Below, piece after piece: positions 1 through 6,171 of a stretch of DNA of 23,261 nucleotides. This DNA is from Treponema sp. (GTDB taxonomy: Bacteria > Spirochaetota > Spirochaetia > Treponematales > Breznakiellaceae). The stretch spans positions 1 through 23,261 of the forward strand of contig JAISBK010000166.1 in NCBI GenBank assembly GCA_031266255.1, in the 5' to 3' direction. Both the position numbers and the translations under genes were made by a program. Under the pieces are notes generated by a model. That model was not told where the DNA came from and ran no database searches. It saw nothing but the letters and a program-made list of their open reading frames with translations. Each line of letters starts with the position of its first letter. Within the stretch, counting starts at the first letter, position 1.

Positions 1-684
1 CCCCTGCGGCTTTTGCTGTATAGTGCCCGGCTCTATGAGAAACTGACTGCGGATCGAAGGACGTTTGGGGGGAAACGGATAAGGATACCCCGACCTGAAT
101 TCATAATCTTATACAACGGAGTTGATGCGTACCCTGATGAGGGGCTAGTGAGGTTATCGGATGCTTATGAGGATGCGTCGATTCTGGGGATAGGAAAGGA
201 TATACCGGTTGCGCTTGAGTTGGTAGGTAAGGTATACAATATCAACCAGGGACACAACGAGGAGAGACTGAGGCAGAGTCGAACGCTTAAAGGGTACAGT
301 GCATTTACCGGGAAGGTACGGGAATATGCGGGTACCGTATCAGGAGGCCGAGTACCGTTAAGACTTACTGATGAGGAATTGACGGGAGCGATTAAAGAGG
401 CGATAGGGTGGTGTATACGGCACAACATATTAAAAGAATTTTTTGAGAGGAATGGGTCGGAGGTAATGAACATGCTATTTGCGGAATTTAACCTGGAAGC
501 TGAACTGGCGGCTGAACGGGAAGCGGGCTGGGAAGCTGGACAGGAAATAGGCTGGAAAGCTGGCCGGGAAGAACAGAACAGAGCGATAGCCAGAAACGCC
601 CTGGCTGAAGGGGCCTCCCCTGAGTTTGTGCAAAAAATCACCGGTCTTGATCTTGAGACGCTCATGCGACTTTCCTCACCATAG
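1..684 (+). CDS. Rpn-family recombination-promoting nuclease/putative transposase, C-terminal part (5' partial)
   Basis: The reading frame is open to the left edge of the window, so the start and the N-terminal PD-(D/E)XK catalytic half are missing; what remains is about 227 residues. Family membership is recognised from the segment reading LLYSARLYEKL followed by PEFIILYNG and YPDEGLVRLSDAY, which is typical of Rpn/PF12784 proteins, and from the C-terminal tail. These proteins are DNA endonucleases that stimulate RecA-independent recombination and are usually present in many copies in Treponema genomes. The tail (about nt 500-575) is a degenerate repeat of Glu-Ala-Gly-Trp/Gly-Arg-Glu units, a region that in this family is prone to repeat-length change. 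The gene ends with TAG at 682-684. A TTG at 13 could be read as a start but is almost certainly internal. Confident for family, less so for activity because the catalytic part is outside the window. Confidence 0.85.
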   Translation, partial: PLRLLLYSARLYEKLTADRRTFGGKRIRIPRPEFIILYNGVDAYPDEGLVRLSDAYEDASILGIGKDIPVALELVGKVYNINQGHNEERLRQSRTLKGYSAFTGKVREYAGTVSGGRVPLRLTDEELTGAIKEAIGWCIRHNILKEFFERNGSEVMNMLFAEFNLEAELAAEREAGWEAGQEIGWKAGREEQNRAIARNALAEGASPEFVQKITGLDLETLMRLSSP

Positions 685-705
685 GCCTCTATAAAAAGCG
701 TTTGA

Positions 706-837
706 TGGCTCGTAGTTGTAAAGAACAATCCCCATGAGAAGAACGGGCCGATACTCTTGAATTTACCTTGGATTAAAGATAGGGCACAGGATATAGTGGA
801 TATATACAAGAGGAGATGGCAGGTTGAATATAAGTAA
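706..837 (+). pseudogene. IS4-type transposase remnant carrying the YREK-region signature
   Basis: Frame 1 after the stop at 703-705 reads a short peptide that includes NLPWIKDRAQDIVDIYKRRW followed by QVEYK and a TAA at 835-837. The spacing Tyr-x2-Arg-x3-Glu (nt 805-828) matches the Y-(2)-R-(3)-E part of the IS4-family signature around the catalytic Glu of DDE transposases. There is no start codon, no upstream DDE domain, and the last Lys of the motif is not found, so this is a dead fragment. The same frame continues to 903 after the stop without recognisable similarity. The rest of 838-997 shows nothing I can identify. Its position beside the Rpn gene marks 1-1000 as accessory DNA. Confidence 0.5.
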
Positions 838-997
838 AACTATAGACAAGATAACCACTTCGGCACACCAGCTCTGAGAAATGATGAAAACAACCCTTGT
901 TAGTAAAAATTCTATTTTAGAATTAGGTACTCCTCAAGATCCGCCTCGCCTCAGCTCTTCTGCGAAACGCCCGTCATAGACGCAGGATAGCCCTCTT

Positions 998-1612
998 TTA
1001 CATTTCATCATATATTCTCTTTAATATTTTTTCTTTTACTTTCTCTTCAAATTCTTTTTCTTGTTCTGTTTCTTTTTTAAATACATCTATTGCTTTTATG
1101 GTTATGTTTCCAAAAATTGCCTTCCCTATAATATACAATTCAGGCAATTCTTCATTTTTCCTGTTTATTTCATCGGGTGAAAATATACCTGAAAATATGG
1201 CTACTGTTTTATTGATTATTCTTATGTTTTTTGACACTATTATTTCTGTTAATCCAAATACTGAATTTACATTTAACACCGTTTTCCCTTTAGGTAAATT
1301 ATCCACTATTATTCTGTTTGTTCCAAATAAACTGATAAATTTTCCACCGTTCCCATTGATTGATTTTACGTTTGTCGTTCTCCATGAAAACATGGAGAAA
1401 TATCTTTCCTTTGTTTGGGGCATTATTATTTCATTCGTTTCAATATTATTTTCTTGTATTATTTTTTCAATGATGTTTGCTTCCTTCTTTGTTTCTATTT
1501 TATTTATATATTCCAAAAGACGTTCATATTCTTCCATGCTTATTATATTTTGGGAATATTGTTCTGATAATGCTTTAGCCAATGTATCTTTTTCTTCATC
1601 TATATCGAACAT
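998..1612 (-). CDS. LiaF-like protein with N-terminal SHOCT/DUF1707-type segment
   Basis: 204 residues, ATG at 1612, TAA at 998-1000. A GAGGT Shine-Dalgarno lies 5-9 bases upstream and a consensus promoter sits at 1634-1662. Residues about 5-45 form a charged helical segment like the short bundles called SHOCT or DUF1707, and residues about 85-190 (ISLFGTNRIIVD, VNSVFGLTEIIV, AIFSGIF, GKAIFGNITI) give the repeating beta pattern of the LiaF C-terminal/cell-wall-active-antibiotics response domain. In LiaF itself this domain follows membrane helices and modulates an envelope-stress two-component system; here no membrane segment is visible, so a soluble cytoplasmic protein is expected. Base composition is strikingly AT-rich (long runs of T and A on the plus strand) compared with every neighbour, which suggests recent acquisition. 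Domain assignment is by pattern only; function is not known. Confidence 0.7.
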   Translation of the reverse strand: MFDIDEEKDTLAKALSEQYSQNIISMEEYERLLEYINKIETKKEANIIEKIIQENNIETNEIIMPQTKERYFSMFSWRTTNVKSINGNGGKFISLFGTNRIIVDNLPKGKTVLNVNSVFGLTEIIVSKNIRIINKTVAIFSGIFSPDEINRKNEELPELYIIGKAIFGNITIKAIDVFKKETEQEKEFEEKVKEKILKRIYDEM

Positions 1613-1633
1613 CCGAACCTCAACTTAGAAGAA

Positions 1634-1662
1634 AGTATACTAGCTATAAAATATGGTGTCAA
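1634..1662 (-). promoter_or_regulatory. Consensus promoter of the LiaF-like gene
   Basis: Minus strand reads TTGACA (1662-1657), a 17-base spacer, then TATACT (1639-1634). The predicted start lies near 1627, giving a leader of about 15 bases that just contains the GAGGT ribosome site. Both boxes are near consensus for sigma-70. Confidence 0.7.
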
Positions 1663-1668
1663 CAACTT

Positions 1669-1694
1669 CTTTGCATAGGTCAAGATGCACAAAG
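1669..1694. promoter_or_regulatory. Inverted repeat between divergent promoters (candidate operator)
   Basis: CTTTGCAT (1669-1676) and ATGCACAAAG (1685-1694) are inverted copies with one extra C in the right arm, separated by 8 bases. The element lies between the minus-strand promoter of the LiaF-like gene and the plus-strand promoter of the deacetylase gene, where a shared regulator could bind. Binding protein unknown. Confidence 0.4.
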
Positions 1695-1710
1695 GATGGA
1701 GAATACCCTG

Positions 1711-1740
1711 TTGACCAAGCGAGAGGATAACCGCTATGTT
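1711..1740 (+). promoter_or_regulatory. Candidate promoter of the deacetylase gene, ending 5 bases before the ATG
   Basis: TTGACC (1711-1716), an 18-base spacer and TATGTT (1735-1740). The ATG at 1746 would fall at or next to the transcription start, so the mRNA would be leaderless. The only purine-rich stretch, GAGAGG at 1721-1726, lies about 19 bases from this ATG, too far for normal use; it instead fits an ATG at 1736 that opens only an 8-codon frame. Confidence 0.4.
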
Positions 1741-1745
1741 CAAAT

Positions 1746-2759
1746 ATGCTTGGAGCTTCTGAAAATACCGATCCCCCGCCGCCTGAGGATCAGAGACCCC
1801 AAGGCCGAATTCGAAGCCTACTCGTCATTGGTTGGTGTCTTTTATTGGGGATATTGGTAGTAGTCAGTATCATCTTTATCCGTATTCTGTTTTTACGTAC
1901 TGATGCCCCCTTAGTTCCAGAGGATGCCTCTGACTATCCCAAAGGCACAGCTCAAGAGCCTTGGATTCCTGAGCCTGTGGCTTCTCCGGTTACGCAAGAA
2001 CCGGCGGCAGAGGATAGACCACCTGAAGATCCGATAGATACGGAAGGTCCTGGAGCGCCTTTTTACCAGCCCCTCCCTTCTCCGCCTAAGAGGATACTTG
2101 GGTTTGTCATTGATGATGCGGGAAATAACCTGGAGGAATTAGAGCCTTTTCTGCGCTTTCCCGGCCCCCTTACCATTGCGGTCCTGCCAGGGCTTCCCTA
2201 TTCTGTGGAAGCTGCTCGGCGTATACGGGCCTCTGGTAAGGAACTGTTTCTTCATCAGCCTATGGAAGCCTTGGGGGGACAGAATCCCGGACCTGGAGCC
2301 ATTTATGCGGGGATGCCTGCAGAAACGATCCGGGCGGTGGTGGAAGCGAATCTAGCGGAAATAGGCCCGGTGGCAGGGATGAATAATCACCAAGGTTCTA
2401 AGATAACCAGGGATTCTCAGGCTATGGAAACCATCCTGAGCGTATGCCATGAACAAGGGATATATTTTCTTGATTCCAGAACTATCGCCGATACCGTGGT
2501 ACCGGATGTGGCAAAACGTTTGGGAATACCTATTGAGGAGCGGGATGTGTTTATCGACAATATTCAGGAAAAGTCAGCCATGATCCAGTATGTGGAAGAG
2601 GGCCTTCGCAAAGCAGCGTGGAAGGGATCTGCGGTGCTGATAGGCCATACCCAGTCCCATGCATTGGCCTCGATCTTGGAGGACTTATATCCAAAACTGG
2701 TGGAACAAGGCTATTCCTTTGCTACCATATCCCAGCTCATCCAGGATCCTTCTCAGTAA
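1746..2759 (+). CDS. Membrane-anchored divergent polysaccharide deacetylase (YibQ/DUF610-like)
   Basis: 337 residues, ATG at 1746, TAA at 2757-2759. A hydrophobic helix (about residues 24-50) is followed by a Pro/Glu-rich linker (about 52-110), then the catalytic-fold domain starting at ILGFVIDDAGNN. Typical family segments are the Asp-Asp pair of VIDDAG, TIAVLPGLPYS, FLHQPME, the MNNHQGS motif, YFLDSRT, and a late GHTQSHA segment. The domain belongs to PF04748, related to carbohydrate esterase family 4 deacetylases, and is thought to act on envelope polysaccharide in the periplasm; the substrate is not established. The start is uncertain: an in-frame TAA at 1728-1730 limits the N terminus and no well-placed Shine-Dalgarno precedes 1746, which is why leaderless initiation or a sequencing frameshift at the N terminus should both be considered. 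Confidence 0.85.
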   Translation: MLGASENTDPPPPEDQRPQGRIRSLLVIGWCLLLGILVVVSIIFIRILFLRTDAPLVPEDASDYPKGTAQEPWIPEPVASPVTQEPAAEDRPPEDPIDTEGPGAPFYQPLPSPPKRILGFVIDDAGNNLEELEPFLRFPGPLTIAVLPGLPYSVEAARRIRASGKELFLHQPMEALGGQNPGPGAIYAGMPAETIRAVVEANLAEIGPVAGMNNHQGSKITRDSQAMETILSVCHEQGIYFLDSRTIADTVVPDVAKRLGIPIEERDVFIDNIQEKSAMIQYVEEGLRKAAWKGSAVLIGHTQSHALASILEDLYPKLVEQGYSFATISQLIQDPSQ

Positions 2760-2779
2760 CCGGCCGAATTTCGAGTTTT

Positions 2780-2790
2780 GGAGGTGATCC
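2780..2790 (+). promoter_or_regulatory. Eleven-base Shine-Dalgarno complementary to the 16S rRNA 3' end
   Basis: GGAGGTGATCC is the exact complement of the usual bacterial 16S rRNA 3' end (GGATCACCTCC). It is far stronger than any other ribosome site in the window and sits 7 bases before the ATG pair at 2798 and 2801. Confidence 0.55.
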
Positions 2791-2797
2791 ACAACGT

Positions 2798-2887
2798 ATG
2801 ATGGGCCTTAAACGGTCCGCCCGTTGTTATCCTTACCATAGCGTATCCTCAGCTGTTTTATCCGTTTCCTTCTCCGGCCATTTATAG
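2798..2887 (+). CDS. Possible 29-residue small protein
   Basis: ATG at 2798, in the frame starting MMGLKRSARC, ending with TAG at 2885-2887. Reason to list it: the eleven-base Shine-Dalgarno directly upstream. It has a basic N terminus and a Ser/Val-rich C-terminal half and resembles no family I know. It lies 38 bases after the deacetylase stop and just before the promoter of the oxidoreductase gene, so it could be a small protein or a leader peptide. The coding evidence is only the ribosome site; it could be spurious. Confidence 0.3.
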   Translation: MMGLKRSARCYPYHSVSSAVLSVSFSGHL

Positions 2888-2907
2888 GATTCTGTTCATT
2901 ATACCGG

Positions 2908-2936
2908 TTGGTTTTATGCGCCCCCTGTGGTATCAT
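2908..2936 (+). promoter_or_regulatory. Promoter of the mannitol dehydrogenase-family gene
   Basis: TTGGTT (2908-2913), a 17-base spacer and TATCAT (2931-2936). The predicted leader is about 33 bases and includes the AGGGGAT ribosome site before the ATG at 2976. Confidence 0.5.
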
Positions 2937-2975
2937 TAAATACAGTACATTTTTTGCTCGTACAAGGGGATTATC

Positions 2976-4592
2976 ATGCGTTTAAACAACACCGAATTGG
3001 GGAATCCTTCCCCCTGGGAAAAAGCCGGCATTGAGCTGCCTCATTTTGACCGGAGCGCCATGATCGAGGCTACCAAGCAAGGGCCGGAATGGGTCCATTT
3101 TGGAGCGGGTAACATATTTCGGGCTTTCCTCGCTGCCCTTCAGCAGGATCTCTTGGATAAAGGGATGGCCAAGACCGGTATCATCGTAGCCGCGGGTTAC
3201 GACGGGGAGATAATCGACCTGGCATATCGGCCCTATGACAATCTAAGCATGGCCGTAACCCTGAAAGCCGATGGGACCATACAAAAACGGGTCATCGCCA
3301 GCATAGCCGAAGCCCTGCGTATGGACAAACCCGATGATTTTACCCGACTCAAACAGATTTTCCGTGCTCCTTCCTTACAAATGGTCAGCCTGACGATTAC
3401 CGAAAAGGGGTATGATCTCAGCCGTGGAGGTGAAATGCTCCCTGAGGTGAAGGCGGATTTTCTCAAAGGGCCGGGTGCAGGACTTACCAGCTATATCGGG
3501 AGACTTGCAGGGCTTTGTTATGAACGGTATCAAGGAGGGAAGCTGCCGGTAGCCCTGGTCAGCATGGACAACTGTTCCCATAACGGGGATAAACTCTTTA
3601 AGGCAGTGGAGGCGTTCGCGGTGCAATGGACCGAAACAGACCGGGTGGATCCGGGTTTTCTTGCCTATATCCGAAATCCCAAGCAGGTTTCCTTTCCCTG
3701 GACCATGATCGATAAGATCACCCCTCGGCCTGATGAAGGGGTCAAGAACATGCTCCTTGAGGCGGGATGTACTGATATGGCGGGACAGGTTACGTCTAAG
3801 CATACCCGGGTGGCTCCTTTTGTGAACGCCGAAGAAGCCCAGTACCTCGTCATTGAAGATACCTTTCCTGCAGGACCTCCTGGCTTGAAAAAAATAGAAA
3901 ATGGAGGGGTCTTCTTCACAGACCAGAAAACCGTTGACCAGGTAGAACGGATGAAGGTCTGCACCTGTCTCAATCCCCTGCATACGGCTCTCGCGGTTTT
4001 CGGCTGTCTTTTGGGGTACACCAAGATCAGTGATGAGATGAAGAACCCCGACCTGGTAAAACTGGTAGAGGGAATCGGGTACAAGGAAGGGCTGCCGGTG
4101 GTGGCGGATCCCGGCATCCTCTCTCCCAAGGCATTTATTGATCAGGTATTACAGGTACGGTTTCCCAATCCTTTCATGCCTGATACCCCTCAGCGGATCG
4201 CCACCGATACTTCCCTTAAAATCCCCATCCGTTTTGGGGAGACCATCAAGGCCTATCTTAGCAGCAAAACCCTGCATGTGCAGGATCTCAAGCTCATTCC
4301 CCTGGTATTGGCCGGCTGGATCCGGTATCTCTTGGGAGTAGACGATACCGGTACAGCTTTCACCGTAAGCCCCGATCCCTTGTATGAGTCTTTGGCCAAG
4401 TCTTTAGCTGCTTTACATCTGGGACAGCCAGGGCCTTTCCATGAGGTTTTGGCGCCTATCTTATCAGACCAGCGGATCTTTGCGGTCAATCTCTACGAAG
4501 CAGGTCTTGGGGAACGGGTAGAACAGTACTTTGCAGAACTCATGGCAGGCCCTGGAGCGGTTGCGAACACCTTGAAGCGGCATCTGCTTTGA
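2976..4592 (+). CDS. Mannitol dehydrogenase/fructuronate reductase-family NAD-dependent oxidoreductase
   Basis: 538 residues, ATG at 2976 with AGGGG 7 bases upstream, TGA at 4590-4592. The N-terminal Rossmann domain (PF01232) begins with HFGAGNIFRA (residues 41-50) and includes SLTITEKGY, VALVSMDNCSHNGDK and FPWTMIDKITPRP. The C-terminal domain (PF08125) carries the Lys-Asn-His active-site set K327, N333, H336 in KVCTCLNPLHTAL, followed by PNPFMPDTPQRIATD and IPIRFGETIKAY. Members of this polyol-specific long-chain dehydrogenase family oxidise sugar alcohols or reduce hexuronate-derived keto acids with NAD(H) in the cytoplasm. This sequence resembles the anaerobe subgroup annotated only as 'mannitol dehydrogenase family', so the substrate (mannitol, altronate, fructuronate or similar) cannot be chosen from sequence. 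No transporter or kinase is nearby; it appears monocistronic with its own promoter. Confidence 0.92.
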   Translation: MRLNNTELGNPSPWEKAGIELPHFDRSAMIEATKQGPEWVHFGAGNIFRAFLAALQQDLLDKGMAKTGIIVAAGYDGEIIDLAYRPYDNLSMAVTLKADGTIQKRVIASIAEALRMDKPDDFTRLKQIFRAPSLQMVSLTITEKGYDLSRGGEMLPEVKADFLKGPGAGLTSYIGRLAGLCYERYQGGKLPVALVSMDNCSHNGDKLFKAVEAFAVQWTETDRVDPGFLAYIRNPKQVSFPWTMIDKITPRPDEGVKNMLLEAGCTDMAGQVTSKHTRVAPFVNAEEAQYLVIEDTFPAGPPGLKKIENGGVFFTDQKTVDQVERMKVCTCLNPLHTALAVFGCLLGYTKISDEMKNPDLVKLVEGIGYKEGLPVVADPGILSPKAFIDQVLQVRFPNPFMPDTPQRIATDTSLKIPIRFGETIKAYLSSKTLHVQDLKLIPLVLAGWIRYLLGVDDTGTAFTVSPDPLYESLAKSLAALHLGQPGPFHEVLAPILSDQRIFAVNLYEAGLGERVEQYFAELMAGPGAVANTLKRHLL

Positions 4593-4614
4593 TTCTTGGA
4601 TGGGAATTTACGTT

Positions 4615-4644
4615 AATCCTTCACGCCCTAAGGGGTGGAGGATT
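4615..4644. terminator. Imperfect stem-loop between convergent genes
   Basis: AATCCT (4615-4620) pairs with AGGATT (4639-4644), and the stem continues inward with CAC/GTG and C/G pairs around a central CTAA. It lies between the oxidoreductase stop and the end of larB, overlapping the larB stop codon. Neither strand has a good T run after the stem, so bidirectional termination is only a suggestion. Confidence 0.35.
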
Positions 4645-5350
4645 AAACGGAACCGGTTTTGGCTTGTTTGCAGGCCAATTGATTTATCAGATTCGCCTGG
4701 TAACCCGCGCCAAAGCCGTTATCAATGTTCACCACTGAAATGCCTGGTGCACAGGAACTGAGCATCCCCAGGAGCGCGGAAAGCCCGCCAAAAGAAGCTC
4801 CATAGCCAACACTGGTAGGCAAGGCAATAACCGGCGCCGCAACCAAACCGGCCACAACCCCGGCTAACGCGCCTTCCATACCTGCCACGGCAATAATGAC
4901 GTTGGCCTTTCGAATCTCCGGGAGCCGGTCAAAAAGCCGGTGTATCCCTGCAATGCCCACATCGGTAATCAAGGTAACGGTACTGCCGAAAAATTCCGCG
5001 GTTCGTACCGCTTCACGGGCAATCCCCAGATCAGAAGTACCCGCAGCCACCACCGCAATGAGTCCCTGCCGTTCGGCAGGGTTGCATAAACTCCCTACGC
5101 TTATAATCCGGGCCAGGGCATCGTATTCCACATCGGGAAACCGCTGGGCTATCCGCTCTGCCAATGACGGGTCCGCCTTGGTCCCCAGCACTGGGATGCC
5201 TTGTTCCCGCATACGGATGATGATACGCGCGGATTGTTCCAGGGTTTTCCCCGCGCAGTATACCACTTCAGGATACCCGGTTCGTTCACTCCTGCGGCTG
5301 TCAATAACGGCAAAATCAAACGCTTCGGTATCAGTCGGTAGATTCGTCAT
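4643..5350 (-). CDS. larB: LarB, nickel-pincer cofactor biosynthesis carboxylase (PurE-like)
   Basis: 235 residues from ATG at 5350 to TAA at 4643-4645. LarB carboxylates and hydrolyses nicotinic acid adenine dinucleotide to a pyridinium dicarboxylate mononucleotide, the first step toward the nickel-pincer nucleotide of lactate racemase-type enzymes. The PurE-like half is clear: VVAAGTSDLGIAREA (about 100-114), AGMEGALAGVVAGL, ALPTSVGYGASFGGLSALL, and SCAPGISVVNIDNGFGAG, with C200 likely the conserved cysteine. The frame is open upstream to 5626, but that stretch lies inside apt in another frame and has no family similarity, so the start at 5350 was chosen, 16 bases after the apt stop. The ribosome site is weak (GAGAAG abutting the ATG). 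larC, larE and larA are not in the window, so its role here is open. Confidence 0.88.
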   Translation of the reverse strand: MTNLPTDTEAFDFAVIDSRRSERTGYPEVVYCAGKTLEQSARIIIRMREQGIPVLGTKADPSLAERIAQRFPDVEYDALARIISVGSLCNPAERQGLIAVVAAGTSDLGIAREAVRTAEFFGSTVTLITDVGIAGIHRLFDRLPEIRKANVIIAVAGMEGALAGVVAGLVAAPVIALPTSVGYGASFGGLSALLGMLSSCAPGISVVNIDNGFGAGYQANLINQLACKQAKTGSV

Positions 5351-5366
5351 CTTCTCAACATCCGGC

Positions 5367-5897
5367 TCATTCAGATTGGTAGGTGAGCAAGGTCCGTACC
5401 GGAATGGGAGCCAATACCTGGTCATAGTGCAAGAAGGGAAGCCCGACAACCCCAAATATTTCAGGTACCAGGCCCCCAGCCGTGGTGATGAGTTCCCACG
5501 CAGCTTTGAGGGTCCCACCGGTGGCGATAAGATCGTCCATGAGGAGGACCTGTTTACCCTGGGGAATATCCTCAGGCTGTAGTTCAATCTCCGCCTTGCC
5601 ATATTCGAGCTGATAGGCCTTAGCAATGGTTTTGCCCGGCAGTTTACCCTTCTTACGAATCAAAATGAGGGGAATCCCCATACGAATCGCAAACGGAGCG
5701 GCAAATAGAAAACCCCGGGCTTCGATAGCCGCTACCGCATCAATCCCCTTATCCTGGTACAACCCAAACATAGCATCAATACAGCCGGTAAAGGCCCTAG
5801 GGTCCACCAAAATACCGGTAATATCATAAAAAAGCACCCCTTTTTGGGGGAAATCAGGAATCTTTCGGATATACGCATCAAGCTCTACTGTATTCAT
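5367..5897 (-). CDS. apt: Adenine phosphoribosyltransferase
   Basis: 176 residues, normal for Apt. It converts adenine and PRPP to AMP and pyrophosphate in cytoplasmic purine salvage. Typical features are the N-terminal IPDFPQKGVLFYDIT segment (residues 13-27), AIEARGFLFAAPFA, the flexible-loop stretch RKKGKLPGKT with YQLEYG, and the PRPP-binding motif VLLMDDLIATGGT (117-129). ATG at 5897 has GAGG a few bases upstream; TGA at 5367-5369. It is the first gene of a two-gene unit with larB. Identification is secure. Confidence 0.96.
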   Translation of the reverse strand: MNTVELDAYIRKIPDFPQKGVLFYDITGILVDPRAFTGCIDAMFGLYQDKGIDAVAAIEARGFLFAAPFAIRMGIPLILIRKKGKLPGKTIAKAYQLEYGKAEIELQPEDIPQGKQVLLMDDLIATGGTLKAAWELITTAGGLVPEIFGVVGLPFLHYDQVLAPIPVRTLLTYQSE

Positions 5898-5961
5898 GAC
5901 CTCAACCTATAATGATCGGGAAGTACCTCATAAAATCGTTACCTTCCCTTGGGATAAACAA

Positions 5962-5990
5962 ACCTTACCTCGTATAAAACAACGTGTCAA
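5962..5990 (-). promoter_or_regulatory. apt: Possible apt promoter
   Basis: Minus strand has a perfect TTGACA (5990-5985) and, after 17 bases, a poor -10 box TAAGGT (5967-5962). The leader would be about 60 bases. Listed mainly because of the -35 match; the -10 match is weak. Confidence 0.25.
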
Positions 5991-6025
5991 CCCGTCTCCT
6001 CCTTGGCTGTTGTTGCATTTACTTT

Positions 6026-6090
6026 AGGCAGAGCGCCGGAGGCTGGGAATAAGGTTATCTCGGTGGGGAGCGGTTCTTCGCTCCCTGCCT
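6026..6090. other. Structured intergenic element (nested hairpins)
   Basis: An outer stem AGGCAG (6026-6031)/CTGCCT (6085-6090) encloses a perfect 7-bp hairpin GGGAGCG (6066-6072)/CGCTCCC (6079-6085) with a GTTCTT loop (the last C of the hairpin is shared with the outer stem, so the two compete by one base), and a small GCC/GGC hairpin further left. The element lies in the 274-base gap between apt (minus) and the esterase lipoprotein (plus). It could be part of a 5' leader or a small RNA; I do not recognise a known riboswitch class. Confidence 0.3.
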
Positions 6091-6132
6091 TTAGCAAGTA
6101 CGAAAGGCCTTTGAGTATGGGCTGACAAAAAG

Positions 6133-6148
6133 ATACCGTATATGGTAT
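6133..6148. promoter_or_regulatory. Near-perfect 16-base palindrome upstream of the esterase gene
   Basis: ATACCGTATATGGTAT is symmetrical except for one base pair. It lies 24 bases before the chosen ATG of the lipoprotein gene and is a candidate repressor operator. Binding protein unknown. Confidence 0.35.
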
Positions 6149-6171
6149 TACTAACAAACATGGAGGAAACA

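Noticed and set aside
165..809. Minus-strand frame of 214 codons opposite the Rpn gene
   Set aside because: Ser/Leu-rich translation with no family similarity, fully antisense to a recognised gene.
1098..1628. Plus-strand frame opposite the LiaF-like gene
   Set aside because: It looks like a hydrophobic membrane protein only because it is the complement of an AT-rich gene; the minus-strand gene has promoter, ribosome site and domain similarity.
5351..5626. Upstream extension of larB to an ATG at 5626, giving 327 residues
   Set aside because: The added 92 residues lie within apt in another frame and have no LarB-like sequence; normal LarB length is reached from 5350.
6142..6171. Earlier in-frame ATG for the esterase lipoprotein
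   Set aside because: It lacks a ribosome site, overlaps the palindrome and would put 10 residues before a normal lipoprotein signal peptide; ATG at 6172 has GGAGG.
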